The notes beneath the pieces were generated by a model, which was not told the DNA's origin, searched no databases, and saw only the letters and a program-made list of their open reading frames with translations. The position numbers and the translations under genes were made by a program. DNA of 64,000 nucleotides from Athripsodes cinereus (taxonomy: Eukaryota > Arthropoda > Insecta > Trichoptera > Leptoceridae), in assembly GCA_947579605.1 (NCBI GenBank), contig CANPUW010000007.1, forward strand, positions 1-64,000. The letters run 5' to 3'. Shown in pieces: positions 53,882 through 63,375 of this stretch (the stretch's first letter is position 1; every line of letters starts with the position of its first letter).

Positions 53882-54823
53882 CTATAGCGGCTCAGCACCA
53901 TTCATCGTCCCCTCTTCCTCCGCTCGCTTCACTTCCTCCTCGTTCACCTCTCTGATTTTTCTTACTATGTGCGTAAGAAATCCGCTGTAATGCGTATGAA
54001 GCTCTTTGTTTAGTATTATTTCTGACGGGATATCCATATCCTCCCCTCTCTGTTCCCCTATTTTTCTCATTTCATATCGTCTTCGCTCAAATATTGGACA
54101 ATCCGTTATCAGATGTTTCACGTTCTGTTCAGTAGTCCCATCACACGGGCATGCCGACGTCGTCGACAAACAGAAGCGATGCAGATATTGTCTAAACACC
54201 CCGTGTCCCGTCAGGATCTGTGTCATTTCAAATGTTGTCTTAGCCATTCTGTTATACCTCTCACAATCCATTATTTCAGGAAGGAATTGCTTCGTACCTC
54301 CTCCAGTCTTTGCCTCCTTGTATCTAGTATTCCACATCTGAATATATCTTTCTCGTATCCTCCTTTTTGCGAAGCTCATTGGGAATCGATCGTATTCTGA
54401 CTTGGTTTTCTTTCTTGACGCCTCCTTTGCTGCCTGGTCAGCCCTATCATTTCCTTCTGTACCGCAATGTGCCCTCATCCAAGCTATAGTTACCTTCTGT
54501 CCCCTTTCCTCGAGTATTGTTATCGTCTCTCTTATTTTATTTATAATTGGATTCACCGAGTCCCTGGAGCCAATGGCTGCTACTCCGGATTGGCTGTCCA
54601 AAAGAACGATCACCGACCTCCATCTGTCCCCCGGGTGATCATTTACGTACTCAAGAGCACCTCGGATTGCCACCAGCTCAGCTTGGAACACCGAACAGTA
54701 GTTTTCCAATTTTATCTTAACTGCTGGGTGCTGTGTTGTGCTCTCACAAGGAACAAATGCTGCGCCAACTCTTCCATCTATCAGACTTCCGTCTGTGTAT
54801 ATGTGTAACTGTGACGGATCCAT
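53882..54823 (-). CDS. LINE A: RNase H domain and C-terminal zinc region
   Basis: Starts MDPSQLHIYTDGSLIDGRVG, with the first catalytic Asp in YTDGS. Then CSVFQAELVAIRGAL (Glu), VLLDSQSGVAAIG (Asp) and HCGTEGNDRADQAAKEA (His/Asp) complete the RNase H set. Downstream LTGHGVFRQYLHRF and CPCDGTTEQNVKHLITDCP form the usual CCHC-like tail. It lies in the same frame as the RT ORF, separated by one in-frame TAG (54848-54850) and 8 codons, so it was originally part of ORF2. RNase H removes the RNA strand after reverse transcription. Confidence 0.88.
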   Translation of the reverse strand: MDPSQLHIYTDGSLIDGRVGAAFVPCESTTQHPAVKIKLENYCSVFQAELVAIRGALEYVNDHPGDRWRSVIVLLDSQSGVAAIGSRDSVNPIINKIRETITILEERGQKVTIAWMRAHCGTEGNDRADQAAKEASRKKTKSEYDRFPMSFAKRRIRERYIQMWNTRYKEAKTGGGTKQFLPEIMDCERYNRMAKTTFEMTQILTGHGVFRQYLHRFCLSTTSACPCDGTTEQNVKHLITDCPIFERRRYEMRKIGEQRGEDMDIPSEIILNKELHTHYSGFLTHIVRKIREVNEEEVKRAEEEGTMNGAEPL

Positions 54824-54847
54824 TTTTGGTATGTTTTTATCATATTT

Positions 54848-56824
54848 CTACACGTTGACATTTATTCTCCTCGCGGGATGCGGCATTGTAAACACATCAA
54901 CAACCCCCTGGTACTCCCTATCATCCGGCAAATCCAACAGCCGTCCACGCTTCCTTACTTGATACACCTCAGCGCTCTCTCTCACTTTAAGGTCCAGTGG
55001 CATGAAACCGGCCAGAGCAAGCGCCGACGTCGCCGACAATGTTCTATAGCCTCTACAGGCCCTTACAGCCGCATGTCTCTGCACTGACTCAAGCTTTCTA
55101 ATGTTTACTTTCTTCTTTACAGCCCCCTGCCAGACACTGGAAGCGTAGGTGGCAATCGGTTCGACTGCTCCATGGTAAATTTGTTTCACTACCTCTGGTG
55201 AGGCTCCCCATGTGGGCTTTGCTACTTTTAAGAGGCTTGTTGATATCCTGGCCACCTTTTTGCATACCTCATCTACATGCTTTCCCCAGTTGAGCCTGTC
55301 GTCCAGCACCACACCCAGAAGTCTGAAGCTAGAGACATACTGCAACGTCGTGCCTCTCATACTTATATCTGGCTTCTCAATCCTCCTCCGCGTGATGATC
55401 ATGACGTTCGTTTTCTCCTCTGAGAAGTGAAGTTTTGCCTTTCTTTCCCATTCTACTATTTGGCTCAGTGTTTTGTTTGCAGATTCTTTAACTTCTTCAA
55501 TTTTTTCCCCTATTACTGTAATCAGAACATCGTCCGCGAACGCCACGACCTCCACACCATCAGGAAAGATCCTCTGCAGCAGGTCATCGAGTATGTAATT
55601 CCAGAAAAAGGGTCCACACACGGATCCCTGGACACAGCCTCTTTTGGTTGTTCTTGTGACAGTGACATCGTGGTGTCTCAATACAACCGTTCTTTCTCGA
55701 AAGTAATCTTCTATAACTCTAATCAGGTTTGCCGGGCAGTTCTTCATTTTTAGTTGGCTGACAATGAATGGCCACCACGCGTTATCAAATGCCCCCCTAA
55801 TATCTAAGGATATTGCGATTGTAATCTTTCCATTTTTGTAGGCCTCTTCTATTTTGGATATAGATGCCATCAAAGCATCCTCCGTTGATCTCTGTGGGGT
55901 AAAGCCATATTGTCTGTCACTCAGTGCTTTGTTATTCCTCATGTGCCATTCCACTCTTGAAATCAGTAGTTTCTCCAACACCTTCCCAAACATCGGCAGC
56001 AATCCTATAGGCCTGTATGAACTGACATCAGCCCAATCATCCTTTCCAGGCTTCGGGATTGTCAACACTTTGGCTTTTTTCCATATTTTGGGGAAGACTC
56101 CCAGCTTAAGACATGCGTTGTACATATTCACCATTAGGTCCGGGGCCTGTTCGAATACCTTTTGGCAAATGTCTGCCGTGAAACCGTCTGGTCCTGGCGC
56201 TTTTTTTGGGTTCATTTTCAATATTATTCCCTTAACTTCCTCTAGGGAAAACGGAAGGTCATCCTCGGTAGTCACAATGGCTCTCGCCGCCCGAACAACC
56301 TCTTCTTGTTCCTCGTTTTCCACATTTAATCCGTCTTCTGGGAAAAACCTTCGCAAAAGACCCTCGGCGGTCTCCTCTGCACTCTTATAGTATTCTCCAC
56401 TGGCTTTTAGAGTTACCGGAACCGGCACCTCCCTTCGTCTGTACAGAGTTATGTGCAATGCCGTCCACGCCGTTTCTCTATTTTGTCGTTCGCAATATTT
56501 TTTCCATGATGTTGATTTCGACTTGTCAATTTCTCTTTTATAACTCTCCTTTATCTCTAGATAATCATTCAATCTATCCCCTCTTCTAGACACCCCCGCA
56601 TTCTGGAGCCTGTGTTTAGCCTTTCTTAGTTCTCTCTTATGTGTGGTCAGCTCTTCCGTCCACCATGGGCACGGTTTCCTGCACTGTTGCTTCATTTTTG
56701 GTATGCTCCTTTCACTAGCCCGTTTTACTATATCATCAATGTTCTCTACCATTTTATATAAGTCTTCTTTGCTTTTTATGTCTCCAACTATATTATTTGA
56801 TTGTTGTATTTTTTCTTTGAACAA
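54848..56824 (-). CDS. LINE A: reverse transcriptase part of ORF2
   Basis: 658 codons. Motifs are KKAPGPDGFTADICQKVFEQ, SYRPIGLLPMFGKVLEKLLI, YGFTPQRSTEDAL, ISLDIRGAFDNAWWPFIVSQ (A), RGCVQGSVCGPFFWNYILDD (B), VVAFADDVLITVIG (C, FADD) and FRLLGVVLDDRLNW (D/E). All catalytic residues are present. The frame is continuous with the endonuclease ORF upstream (two in-frame stops, near 56902 and 56840) and with RNase H downstream (one stop). RT copies the element RNA at nicked telomeric DNA. Confidence 0.9.
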   Translation of the reverse strand: MFKEKIQQSNNIVGDIKSKEDLYKMVENIDDIVKRASERSIPKMKQQCRKPCPWWTEELTTHKRELRKAKHRLQNAGVSRRGDRLNDYLEIKESYKREIDKSKSTSWKKYCERQNRETAWTALHITLYRRREVPVPVTLKASGEYYKSAEETAEGLLRRFFPEDGLNVENEEQEEVVRAARAIVTTEDDLPFSLEEVKGIILKMNPKKAPGPDGFTADICQKVFEQAPDLMVNMYNACLKLGVFPKIWKKAKVLTIPKPGKDDWADVSSYRPIGLLPMFGKVLEKLLISRVEWHMRNNKALSDRQYGFTPQRSTEDALMASISKIEEAYKNGKITIAISLDIRGAFDNAWWPFIVSQLKMKNCPANLIRVIEDYFRERTVVLRHHDVTVTRTTKRGCVQGSVCGPFFWNYILDDLLQRIFPDGVEVVAFADDVLITVIGEKIEEVKESANKTLSQIVEWERKAKLHFSEEKTNVMIITRRRIEKPDISMRGTTLQYVSSFRLLGVVLDDRLNWGKHVDEVCKKVARISTSLLKVAKPTWGASPEVVKQIYHGAVEPIATYASSVWQGAVKKKVNIRKLESVQRHAAVRACRGYRTLSATSALALAGFMPLDLKVRESAEVYQVRKRGRLLDLPDDREYQGVVDVFTMPHPARRINVNV

Positions 56825-56899
56825 TTCCGTGAATCTGTGTCAGTTAGCTTTTTTAGTATTGTATATCCGTGTTCCACTATTTTTTGTTCCACCACAATT

Positions 56900-57604
56900 T
56901 TATGCAAAGTCAATTGGGTTGTGATCACTTAAGTTACTTATCTCCTTATTCACATGCCAGTCATGCAGAAGATTAAAAACACTTTGCGAGCAAAAAGTTA
57001 CATCCACTATGCTTTTAATATGTTGGTTCAATCTGTATACTTCGAAAGTGGGAATCTCGCCTGTATTGAGCACAATATAATTATTTTCTGCTAAGTATGA
57101 GGCTACCATTTCCCCTCTTTGGTCCGTTCTTGAGCTTCCCCACCAGATGCTTTTTGCGTTGAAGTCTCCTCCCACGATCAGCTTTCTTTCCTCTGCTACT
57201 TTTCCAATTTTCCTTAGTAGGTCTTCAATATCTCCCTGAGGCTCTACGTACACCGATCCCACAGTGATCTTGCCCATTTTAGTTGTTATCTCCACAAAGA
57301 CCGAATTCGAGTCACTGTACTCACTCAGCAAAATGCCTTCCAGGTTAGGGTTCATAATTACGATTAAACTTTTACAAGTTTCTCCTGATTTATTCCCCTG
57401 GAAAACTCTGCAGCCCAGCACAGTCACTCTATCCAGTGGTCCCGTGTATGGTTCCTGTATCAGCAACATATCCGCAGGATCAGTGGAATCGCTCAGCGCC
57501 TCTCTCATAGCGTGCCTTCCTCGGCCCAGGTTCCACTGTCTGACCCCTATGTGCGTGTCTCCTCCATTTACTGATCCTGCAACAGGCGTCTCTCCTTGGT
57601 CCAT
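56900..57604 (-). CDS. LINE A: apurinic-type endonuclease part of ORF2
   Basis: 234 codons from ATG 57604. HIGVRQWNLGRGRHAMREAL (Asn), MLLIQEPYTG (Glu), TVGSVYVEP, LIVGGDFNAKSIWWGSSRTD (Asp) and ISNLSDHNPI (Asp-His) are the endonuclease motifs of R1-clade LINEs. In TRAS/SART-type elements this domain nicks the telomeric repeat and gives target specificity. The stop TAA at 56900 precedes the RT in the same frame. The start lies 23 bp after the ORF1 stop. Confidence 0.9.
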   Translation of the reverse strand: MDQGETPVAGSVNGGDTHIGVRQWNLGRGRHAMREALSDSTDPADMLLIQEPYTGPLDRVTVLGCRVFQGNKSGETCKSLIVIMNPNLEGILLSEYSDSNSVFVEITTKMGKITVGSVYVEPQGDIEDLLRKIGKVAEERKLIVGGDFNAKSIWWGSSRTDQRGEMVASYLAENNYIVLNTGEIPTFEVYRLNQHIKSIVDVTFCSQSVFNLLHDWHVNKEISNLSDHNPIDFA

Positions 57605-57627
57605 TTGTGTATTCCTATCGTCGCCCT

Positions 57628-58647
57628 TTAGGAGTACTGTGTGATGCTCCTTATCTTGTTTTCCATGTTTATTTTATATGGGCAATCTTTATTCGTTGAG
57701 CAGTGCTGTCCTCCACAGTTTGCGCATTTTGGTGCTCTCCCTTCCGTATTCCTTTCGAGACAGTACCTGTACATGTGACCTCCGCAACAGAAGTTACAGG
57801 TGATATCACCAGCACAGTGGATCTGTGTATGCCCAAACTTCAAGCATTTGTAGCACTGAATTAGAGGACTTTCGTCCTCCACTGCTACCCTCTGGTATCC
57901 TATGTTAATTTTTCCAGCTTCCATCAGGGTTTTCCATGTTTCCGCCGATACTTGGCACACTATACTGTCCAGTAATGAGTTACGGTGTCGTCTTCTGTAT
58001 TTTATTTTTAGGCTTTCGTTAATTTTTATACCTTTGTTCTGTGTGGAGATGGCTTCGTTTAATTCTTCCTCTTTTACTCCTTTAATTACTCCCTTGAAGA
58101 TAACGAATGGTTTTTTCATAGTGAGGTTTTCCACTTTTAGGCCATGATCTTGAGCTGTTTCGCACAAAGTTTTTCCAACTCTGTCTCTTTCCTCGGCTGT
58201 ACCAAAGCTGAGCACAACTCTTCTACCGCCTACTTTTCTCAGTGCTGTGATTCCAACTCCCAATTTCTTGACATTAATATTTCTTTTAATTGACGCTTCA
58301 ACATCCTCTGATTTTTTATTTGGATCATTTAAGGCAATTAGTAGAGAATGCTTAGGTTCCCTATCCGAGTACTGCTTCTCCTTCCCGAGGGCCTCAGCAT
58401 ACGAAAGCGATTTGGCAGGGGAACGATCCACACCAAGACCTGTCATCATTTCCTCCAGTTTTTTGTTAGCCATTTTGCAGAGACTTTTGCACGTTTCCTC
58501 CATTTTCTCTTCCATTTTCTTGCACGTTCGCTCCATTTTTTCATTGAGGGCTGTTTCAGCCCGATTTCCATCGCTGCCTTGGCCCTCGACCAATGCGTAC
58601 AGGTCTTGGAGGATTTTGGTTATTCCCTCTTTTATCTCTTTTTTTAG
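57628..58647 (-). CDS. LINE A: ORF1 (Gag-like) with three zinc knuckles, 5'-incomplete
   Basis: The frame is open from the TTAGG junction. The first ATG is internal (just before ERTCKKMEEK), so the N-terminus is lost or a non-ATG start is used. The N-terminal part is charged and helical (KMEEKMEETCKSLCKMANKK). The C-terminus has CYKCLKFGHTQIHC (CX2CX4HX4C), CNFCCGGHMYRYC (CX2CX3HX4C) and CANCGGQHCSTNKDC (CX2CX3HX6C). It would bind element RNA and, in TRAS/SART relatives, helps telomere targeting. Confidence 0.85.
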   Translation of the reverse strand, partial: LKKEIKEGITKILQDLYALVEGQGSDGNRAETALNEKMERTCKKMEEKMEETCKSLCKMANKKLEEMMTGLGVDRSPAKSLSYAEALGKEKQYSDREPKHSLLIALNDPNKKSEDVEASIKRNINVKKLGVGITALRKVGGRRVVLSFGTAEERDRVGKTLCETAQDHGLKVENLTMKKPFVIFKGVIKGVKEEELNEAISTQNKGIKINESLKIKYRRRHRNSLLDSIVCQVSAETWKTLMEAGKINIGYQRVAVEDESPLIQCYKCLKFGHTQIHCAGDITCNFCCGGHMYRYCLERNTEGRAPKCANCGGQHCSTNKDCPYKINMENKIRSITQYS

Positions 58648-58652
58648 GTTTC

Positions 58653-58750
58653 GTTAGGATAGGTTAGGTTAGGTTAGGATAGGTTAGGTTAGGTTAGGCT
58701 AGGCTAGGCTAGGCTAGGCTAAGCTAGGCTAGGTTAGGTTAGGTTAGGTT

Positions 58751-58753
<3 letters not shown>
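58653..58753. repeat. Degenerate TTAGG array between LINE A and LINE B
   Basis: About 20 units with variants TTAGGA, GCTAGG and AAGCTAGG interspersed with TTAGG. A T run of about 33 (58754-58786), the poly(A) of LINE B, follows. Confidence 0.92.
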
Positions 58754-58786
<33 letters not shown>

Positions 58787-59022
58787 CCTCCTTCTTTTCC
58801 TTCTTTTCTACCTTGCACTATTGTCAAGGTTTAAATTCTTTTATGTTACATTCTTTAACTTATTTTATTACAAAATTTCTTATCCTATTACAATTTTATT
58901 TATCTTTATTTCAAACATTAATTCAATTATACTTATATTAATGTAACCTTCATTCAATTACGCAAACATTTAGTCTTTATTTCTATTCTTATTATTCATC
59001 CATTTAACACTTATAGCCTACA

Positions 59023-59766
59023 TCAATCTATATTCTCGTCTTCTTTTATGTTGATCCTCCTAGTTTTCTTCATCATTTTTATAACATAATCTCCGAAACT
59101 CTTCATACTCTCCTCATCCCCGAAAGAGTCTCTTAATTCATCATAATTTGTTATTGCTTTCCCCACTTGTGCACTCCATCTATGTCTTTCCCGCTCCACA
59201 ACCGGACACTCAAACAACAAGTGCCCCACGTCCTGCACACTCATCCCATCACATGTGCAGCAGGGGCTGTCTCTCTTGTGGAATCTGTGCAGGTACTGTC
59301 TGAATAGTCCGTGACCAGTCAGCACCTGCGTTAACTCGAAATTGGTTCCCACTATCTTTTCGAATCTTTTGGCATCTCCAATAGTAGTGAAGAAGTTCTT
59401 TACGTGCTTTCCAACATCTTCTGCTTTATATTCCTCTTCCCAGTGTTCCTGCGTGTTTTCTCTTAATACTCTTTTTGTATAGCTTTGGGGGAACTGACTG
59501 AAGCTTGCGCAGGTTTTCTTACTGGTCGCCTTCTTTGCCAGTTCATCTGCTTTTACATTGCCTTCATGGCCCACATGTGCCTTAATCCACTGGAATGTGC
59601 AATGCGCCCCCATGTCGCTTATCGCCCAGAATATCTCGCGAATCTCCACAATCAGCGGGTTGGTACTGTTGGAATCGCAAATGGCCTGAAGTCCCGACAT
59701 ACTGTCGCTATGGATTCGATAATCATTTTTTCCTTGTTTAGTTATCCATTCCAATGCCACTTTTAT
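59023..59766 (-). pseudogene. LINE B: RNase H C-terminal part
   Basis: Continues from 61038 after removal of the inserted LINE. Contains VALEWITKQGKNDYRIHSDS (Asp), CTFQWIKAHVGHEGNVKADE (His/Asp) and the tail QVLTGHGLFRQYLHRFHKRD with CCTCDGMSVQDVGHLLFECP. The end is intact to the stop at 59023. Confidence 0.85.
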
Positions 59767-61037
59767 CACCGAATCCGCCCTTACAAGACTGACATCCGAC
59801 TTAATAACGGGCGTCGCATCAGGAAACATCGGCCTAGTGACGGTCCTCGACATGAGCGCCGCCTTCGACACCGTGGATCACACAATGCTCCTTCAATGTC
59901 TCGAGACCGAATACAATATTCACGGAACCATTCTGGAATGGCTGCGATGCTATCTAACCAATAGAAGGTGGTCCGTAAAAGTGGAATCTGGGTCAACCAA
60001 CGAAGATGTCGTTACTCAAGGAGTACCGCAAGGATCAGTCCTTGGTCCAATACTGTTTATATTGTACATAGGATGCATCGACCGCCTCCTGGAAGAGTGT
60101 GGCATGCAAAACTACGCATACGCCGACGATCGTGTCCTTGTTAGTTTCTGTAGCCCGGATCAAAAGGACAATTTAGTGGCTACCACTGTCCGGTGCGTTG
60201 AAAAACTCTCGTCCATAATGGCCCAGAGACGCCTAAAACTGAATCCAACCAAAACCGAATTTATGTGGGTTGCCTCCCCAGGACGCCAACATCTCATAGA
60301 CACCAAACAAATCTCTGTCGCTGGCACCAACATAACACCATCGCGCACAATATCCGTTCTCGGCGTCTTACTGGACGAAGCACTCTCCATGGAAGCCCAA
60401 GTATCCAGGACAGTAAGCACAGCCTTTTTTCACATTCGTCAACTGCATCTCGTATCCAAAAATCTATCTGTAGATGCAGTAAAAAGTCTGATCGCCTCCT
60501 TTGTCATCTCTCGTCTGGATTACTGCAACATCATATACACAGGACTGCCCCAGACTCTTCTCAATCGCCTCCAGATGGCTTTTAATGCTGCCGCCAGGAC
60601 TATCTACAGAGAGAACAAGCGTTGCCACATCACTCCACTACTAAAAGATCTACATTGGCTGAGGGTCCCAGAGAGAGTGGAGTTTAAATTGTGTCTCACT
60701 GTCCACAAGGCCTTATGCGGCACGGCACCCACATGTCTAACCGAACTCTGTTCCGTCGACGAAACTCCGAAACGACCGCTGCGCTCGGCCTCTTCTGCTG
60801 TCAACAAACTCGTGAAACCCAATATGGCGAACACCTCCAAATTTGCAGAAAGGAGCTTCAGAGCCGCCGCGCCATCCGTCTGGAACAGACTGCCCACAGA
60901 TCTGAGGGTGAATCAGTCCACAACCACGTTTAGAACCAAGTTGAAAACACTACTGTTCGGGAGAAGTCACGGCGCCCTTGAGATGGTCACGGATCATTAA
61001 ACGGCGCCACATATAAATAGTCCGATTATTATTATTA
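59767..61037 (+). mobile_element. 5'-truncated CR1-like LINE inserted in LINE B
   Basis: Flanked by a 6-bp duplication TTTTAT (59761-59766 and 61038-61043). It starts within the RT, has a 3' UTR of only about 20 bp, and ends in (ATT)n (61025-61037), a CR1/L2-type simple-repeat tail. Confidence 0.88.
59768..61000 (+). pseudogene. CR1-like LINE reverse transcriptase, N-terminally truncated
   Basis: The open frame runs from the insertion edge to the stop at 61000. TESALTRLTSDLITGVASGN, VTVLDMSAAFDTVDHTMLLQ (A), VTQGVPQGSVLGPILFILYI (B), YAYADDRVLVSF (C, YADD) and LNPTKTEFMWVASP are typical. The tail has FVISRLDYCNIIYTGLPQTL, ITPLLKDLHWLRVPERVEFK and RAAAPSVWNRLPTDL, the usual LINE C-terminus. 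No stop occurs within 410 codons, so the copy is young, but the endonuclease and RT fingers are missing. Confidence 0.9.
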
Positions 61038-61925
61038 TTTTATGGCAACCAGCTCCGCCTGGAAAACTGAGCATTCGTCCGCCAATTTTATCATTTTTTT
61101 CGATATACTCTTTCCTTCCTTGTACGCCACAAATGCAGCGCCAACCCTCCCCTCAAGCTTGCTACCATCTGTGAAAATTTTGTAACCATTCGGCGTACCT
61201 TCCTCCTGCATCGGCTCTACTGTTATTCGTTTTCGCAGTCCTGGATGTGGCAAGTCTGTTATCCTTCTGGGCTGCATCATAATTCTGTCGTCCGGCAGTT
61301 CACTCAAAGTTCCGCGTCTCCTTGAAAAGTAACATTCCGCCCATTCATGCAGTACGAGATCCAAGGGCGGCTCGCCAGCCACAACCAACGCCGCAGTACC
61401 TGACACCGTTTTGTATGCCTTCCCCATCTGTAGCATGAACAACCTCTGCATGCCTCGGATTTTGTTTTTATTCTTCTTCTTTTTCAGTGTTTCCACCCAC
61501 ACGGGCGCCGCATATGCCACAATGGGGACTATCATTGTCTGGTAGAGCACTTTGAGAATCTGTGGGGATAAACCCCCCGTGCTTCTTGTTGCTCGGGTCA
61601 ACTTCCTGTACACACCAAGCGTCTTTTTGCATGTTGTTTCTATATGGTCATTGAAGCTCAAATCCTTGTCAATCACTACACCCAGCACTTTACATGAATT
61701 GGTCGGTTTCAAGTTTATCTCACCCATTCGAATATTTATTGGATTCACCTTTCTCCTCTTTGTAGTTATTATGAGATTAGTTTTCTCGGGAGCAAATTCC
61801 GTCTTGACCTTCTTTCCCCACCTGTGCATAATTGACAACACGTCATTGCATCTTTCTTCCAGAGTTGTTTCACTGTCGCCAGCCACCACGATAAAAATGT
61901 CATCCGCAAAAGCATGCAAATACAA
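61035..61925 (-). pseudogene. LINE B: RT palm/thumb and start of RNase H
   Basis: Starts with LHAFADDIFIVVAGD (FADD box), then TEFAPEKTNLIITTKRRK, CKVLGVVIDKDLSFNDHIET and MIVPIVAYAAPVWVETLKKK. The RNase H starts with YKIFTDGSKLEGRVGAAFVA and CSVFQAELVAIK, where the CR1-like LINE is inserted. It is separated from the upstream RT part (61945-62931) by a frameshift, and a TGA stands where the frame suggests Trp near 61935. Confidence 0.87.
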
Positions 61926-61944
61926 GTACTCACTTCACTCCACA

Positions 61945-62931
61945 TCAAGCACCTACCTCATCTATGAGGATGTTCCACAGAAGAGGCCCCAACACCGAGC
62001 CCTGCACACATCCCTTGGTTATTTTCTTGCTGTATGTTTTACCCGCATGTTCCAAAACTACTTCTCTATCTTTAAGGTAGCTCTCGACAAGCCTATACAT
62101 TTTGGCTGTGATGCATTTACTTCGGAGGTTTGTTAATACTGCAGGCCACCAGGCATTGTCGAAAGCTCCTCTGATATCCAGCGATACAGATGCAACAAGC
62201 CGCTTTTTATCTCTGTTGCTCCTAATGAACTCAACAGCATTAGTCAGTGCGTCCTCTGCGCAACGCTGCGGCAAAAAGCCATGCTGGTAATCCGATATCT
62301 GTTGTCCCTTCATGAGCCTCCAGATAAGCCTTCTTGATATGATCTTTTCCAATACCTTCCCCAGTTGTGAGAGGAGACCTATAGGTCTAAATGACCGCAC
62401 CTCAGATAGGTCATCCTTTCCTGGTTTTGGGATAATAATTGCCCTCGCTTTTTTCCATATTTTAGGAAAATACCCTATTCTAAGGCACCTATCTAGAATA
62501 CTTTTCAGCACTTCCTCGTTTGCTCTGTAGGCATTTAAACATATGTCAGCCGTCAGTCCATCATCTCCTGGCGCCTTAGCTGGACTCATATTGCAAAGAG
62601 CCATATCGATTTCTTCTGGTGTTATTTCAATCTCCGTTTCATTACTTGAGTATGCCTCATTCAGACCCCGCCTCAATTCTTCATGCTCAGTGGAATCACA
62701 CTCCAGGTCGTCATCAGGGAAAAATGTCTCTAGTATTACCTCTGCGCTTTCATCTATATCAGAGCACCATTTTCCTTCTTTCCGAACAATCTTTGGAATC
62801 ATTCTTGTTGGATTCACCGATAATATTTTGTTTACACCATCCCACACCGACTCTCTATTCTGTCTCTGGCAGAACTCCTTCCAACTTCTTGTTTTGGCCT
62901 CTGCAATCTCTTCCCTCAGTTCAGCTTTCAA
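61945..62931 (-). pseudogene. LINE B: RT fingers and palm
   Basis: WKEFCQRQNRESVWDGVNKI, SPAKAPGDDGLTADICLNAY, SFRPIGLLSQLGKVLEKIIS, YQHGFLPQRCAEDALTNAVE, VSLDIRGAFDNAWWPAVLTN (A) and KGCVQGSVLGPLLWNILIDE (B). It is homologous to LINE A 55600-56500 at roughly half of positions by eye. Confidence 0.87.
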
Positions 62932-63215
62932 GACCGAATACTGCTCATAGAGGGCCTTTTTCCTTTACCCATTTGAGTTTGCCATTTTCCGTTTAACTTG
63001 CTTCATATTCTTTGCTTTACTTTCAATGTATAGACATGTTCCACCATGGTAGCTTCCGTGTTGCATTTCTCGCTTTTTTCAGTCTGCAAACTTCCTTACA
63101 CGTATTGATAATCTCTCCAGTATACATCTCGACAATCTCCTCTAACCTATCGCACTGGGCCTCATTGATTTCCTCCGTTTGTAGTAAGTGATTATTCGAA
63201 ATCTTTTCTTCGGCC

Positions 63216-63375
63216 TTAGGTTAGGTTAGGTTAGGTTAGGTTAGGTTAGGTTAGGTTAGGTTAGGTTAGGTTAGGTTAGGTTAGGTTAGGTTAGGTTAGG
63301 TTAGGTTAGGTTAGGTTAGGTTAGGTTAGGTTAGGTTAGGTTAGGTTAGGTTAGGTTAGGTTAGGTTAGGTTAGG
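63216..63375. repeat. (TTAGG)32 perfect telomeric array
   Basis: 160 bases, 32 units with no deviation, between the truncated 5' end of LINE B (minus) and the 5' end of LINE C (plus). TTAGG is the standard insect telomere repeat. Confidence 0.97.

Larger units (their letters stand above)
53253..58650 (-). mobile_element. TRAS/SART-like telomeric LINE A
   Basis: Minus-strand R1-type LINE: ORF1 with zinc knuckles, then endonuclease, RT and RNase H in one frame, a 600-bp 3' UTR and a poly(A) tail (T run 53253-53273). TTAGG repeats abut both ends, so it is integrated in telomeric repeats, as known for the TRAS and SART families of insects. The ORF1 frame runs open into the repeat junction without an ATG, which indicates slight 5' truncation. 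The 53274-53880 stretch is its AT-rich 3' UTR. Confidence 0.88.
58754..63215 (-). mobile_element. TRAS/SART-like telomeric LINE B, 5'-truncated
   Basis: Minus-strand element related to but clearly different from LINE A. It begins at the (TTAGG)32 array inside the endonuclease-RT linker (63215-62940, readable as CKEVCRLKKARNATRKLPWW, then frame-broken) and runs through RT and RNase H to a poly(A) of about 33. It lacks ORF1 and endonuclease. A truncated CR1-like LINE (59767-61037) splits the RNase H domain. The stretch 58787-59022 is 3' UTR. Confidence 0.88.

Noticed and set aside
57264..58657. Several plus-strand ORFs opposite the telomeric LINE ORFs
   Set aside because: They are antisense shadows of the endonuclease and ORF1 frames.
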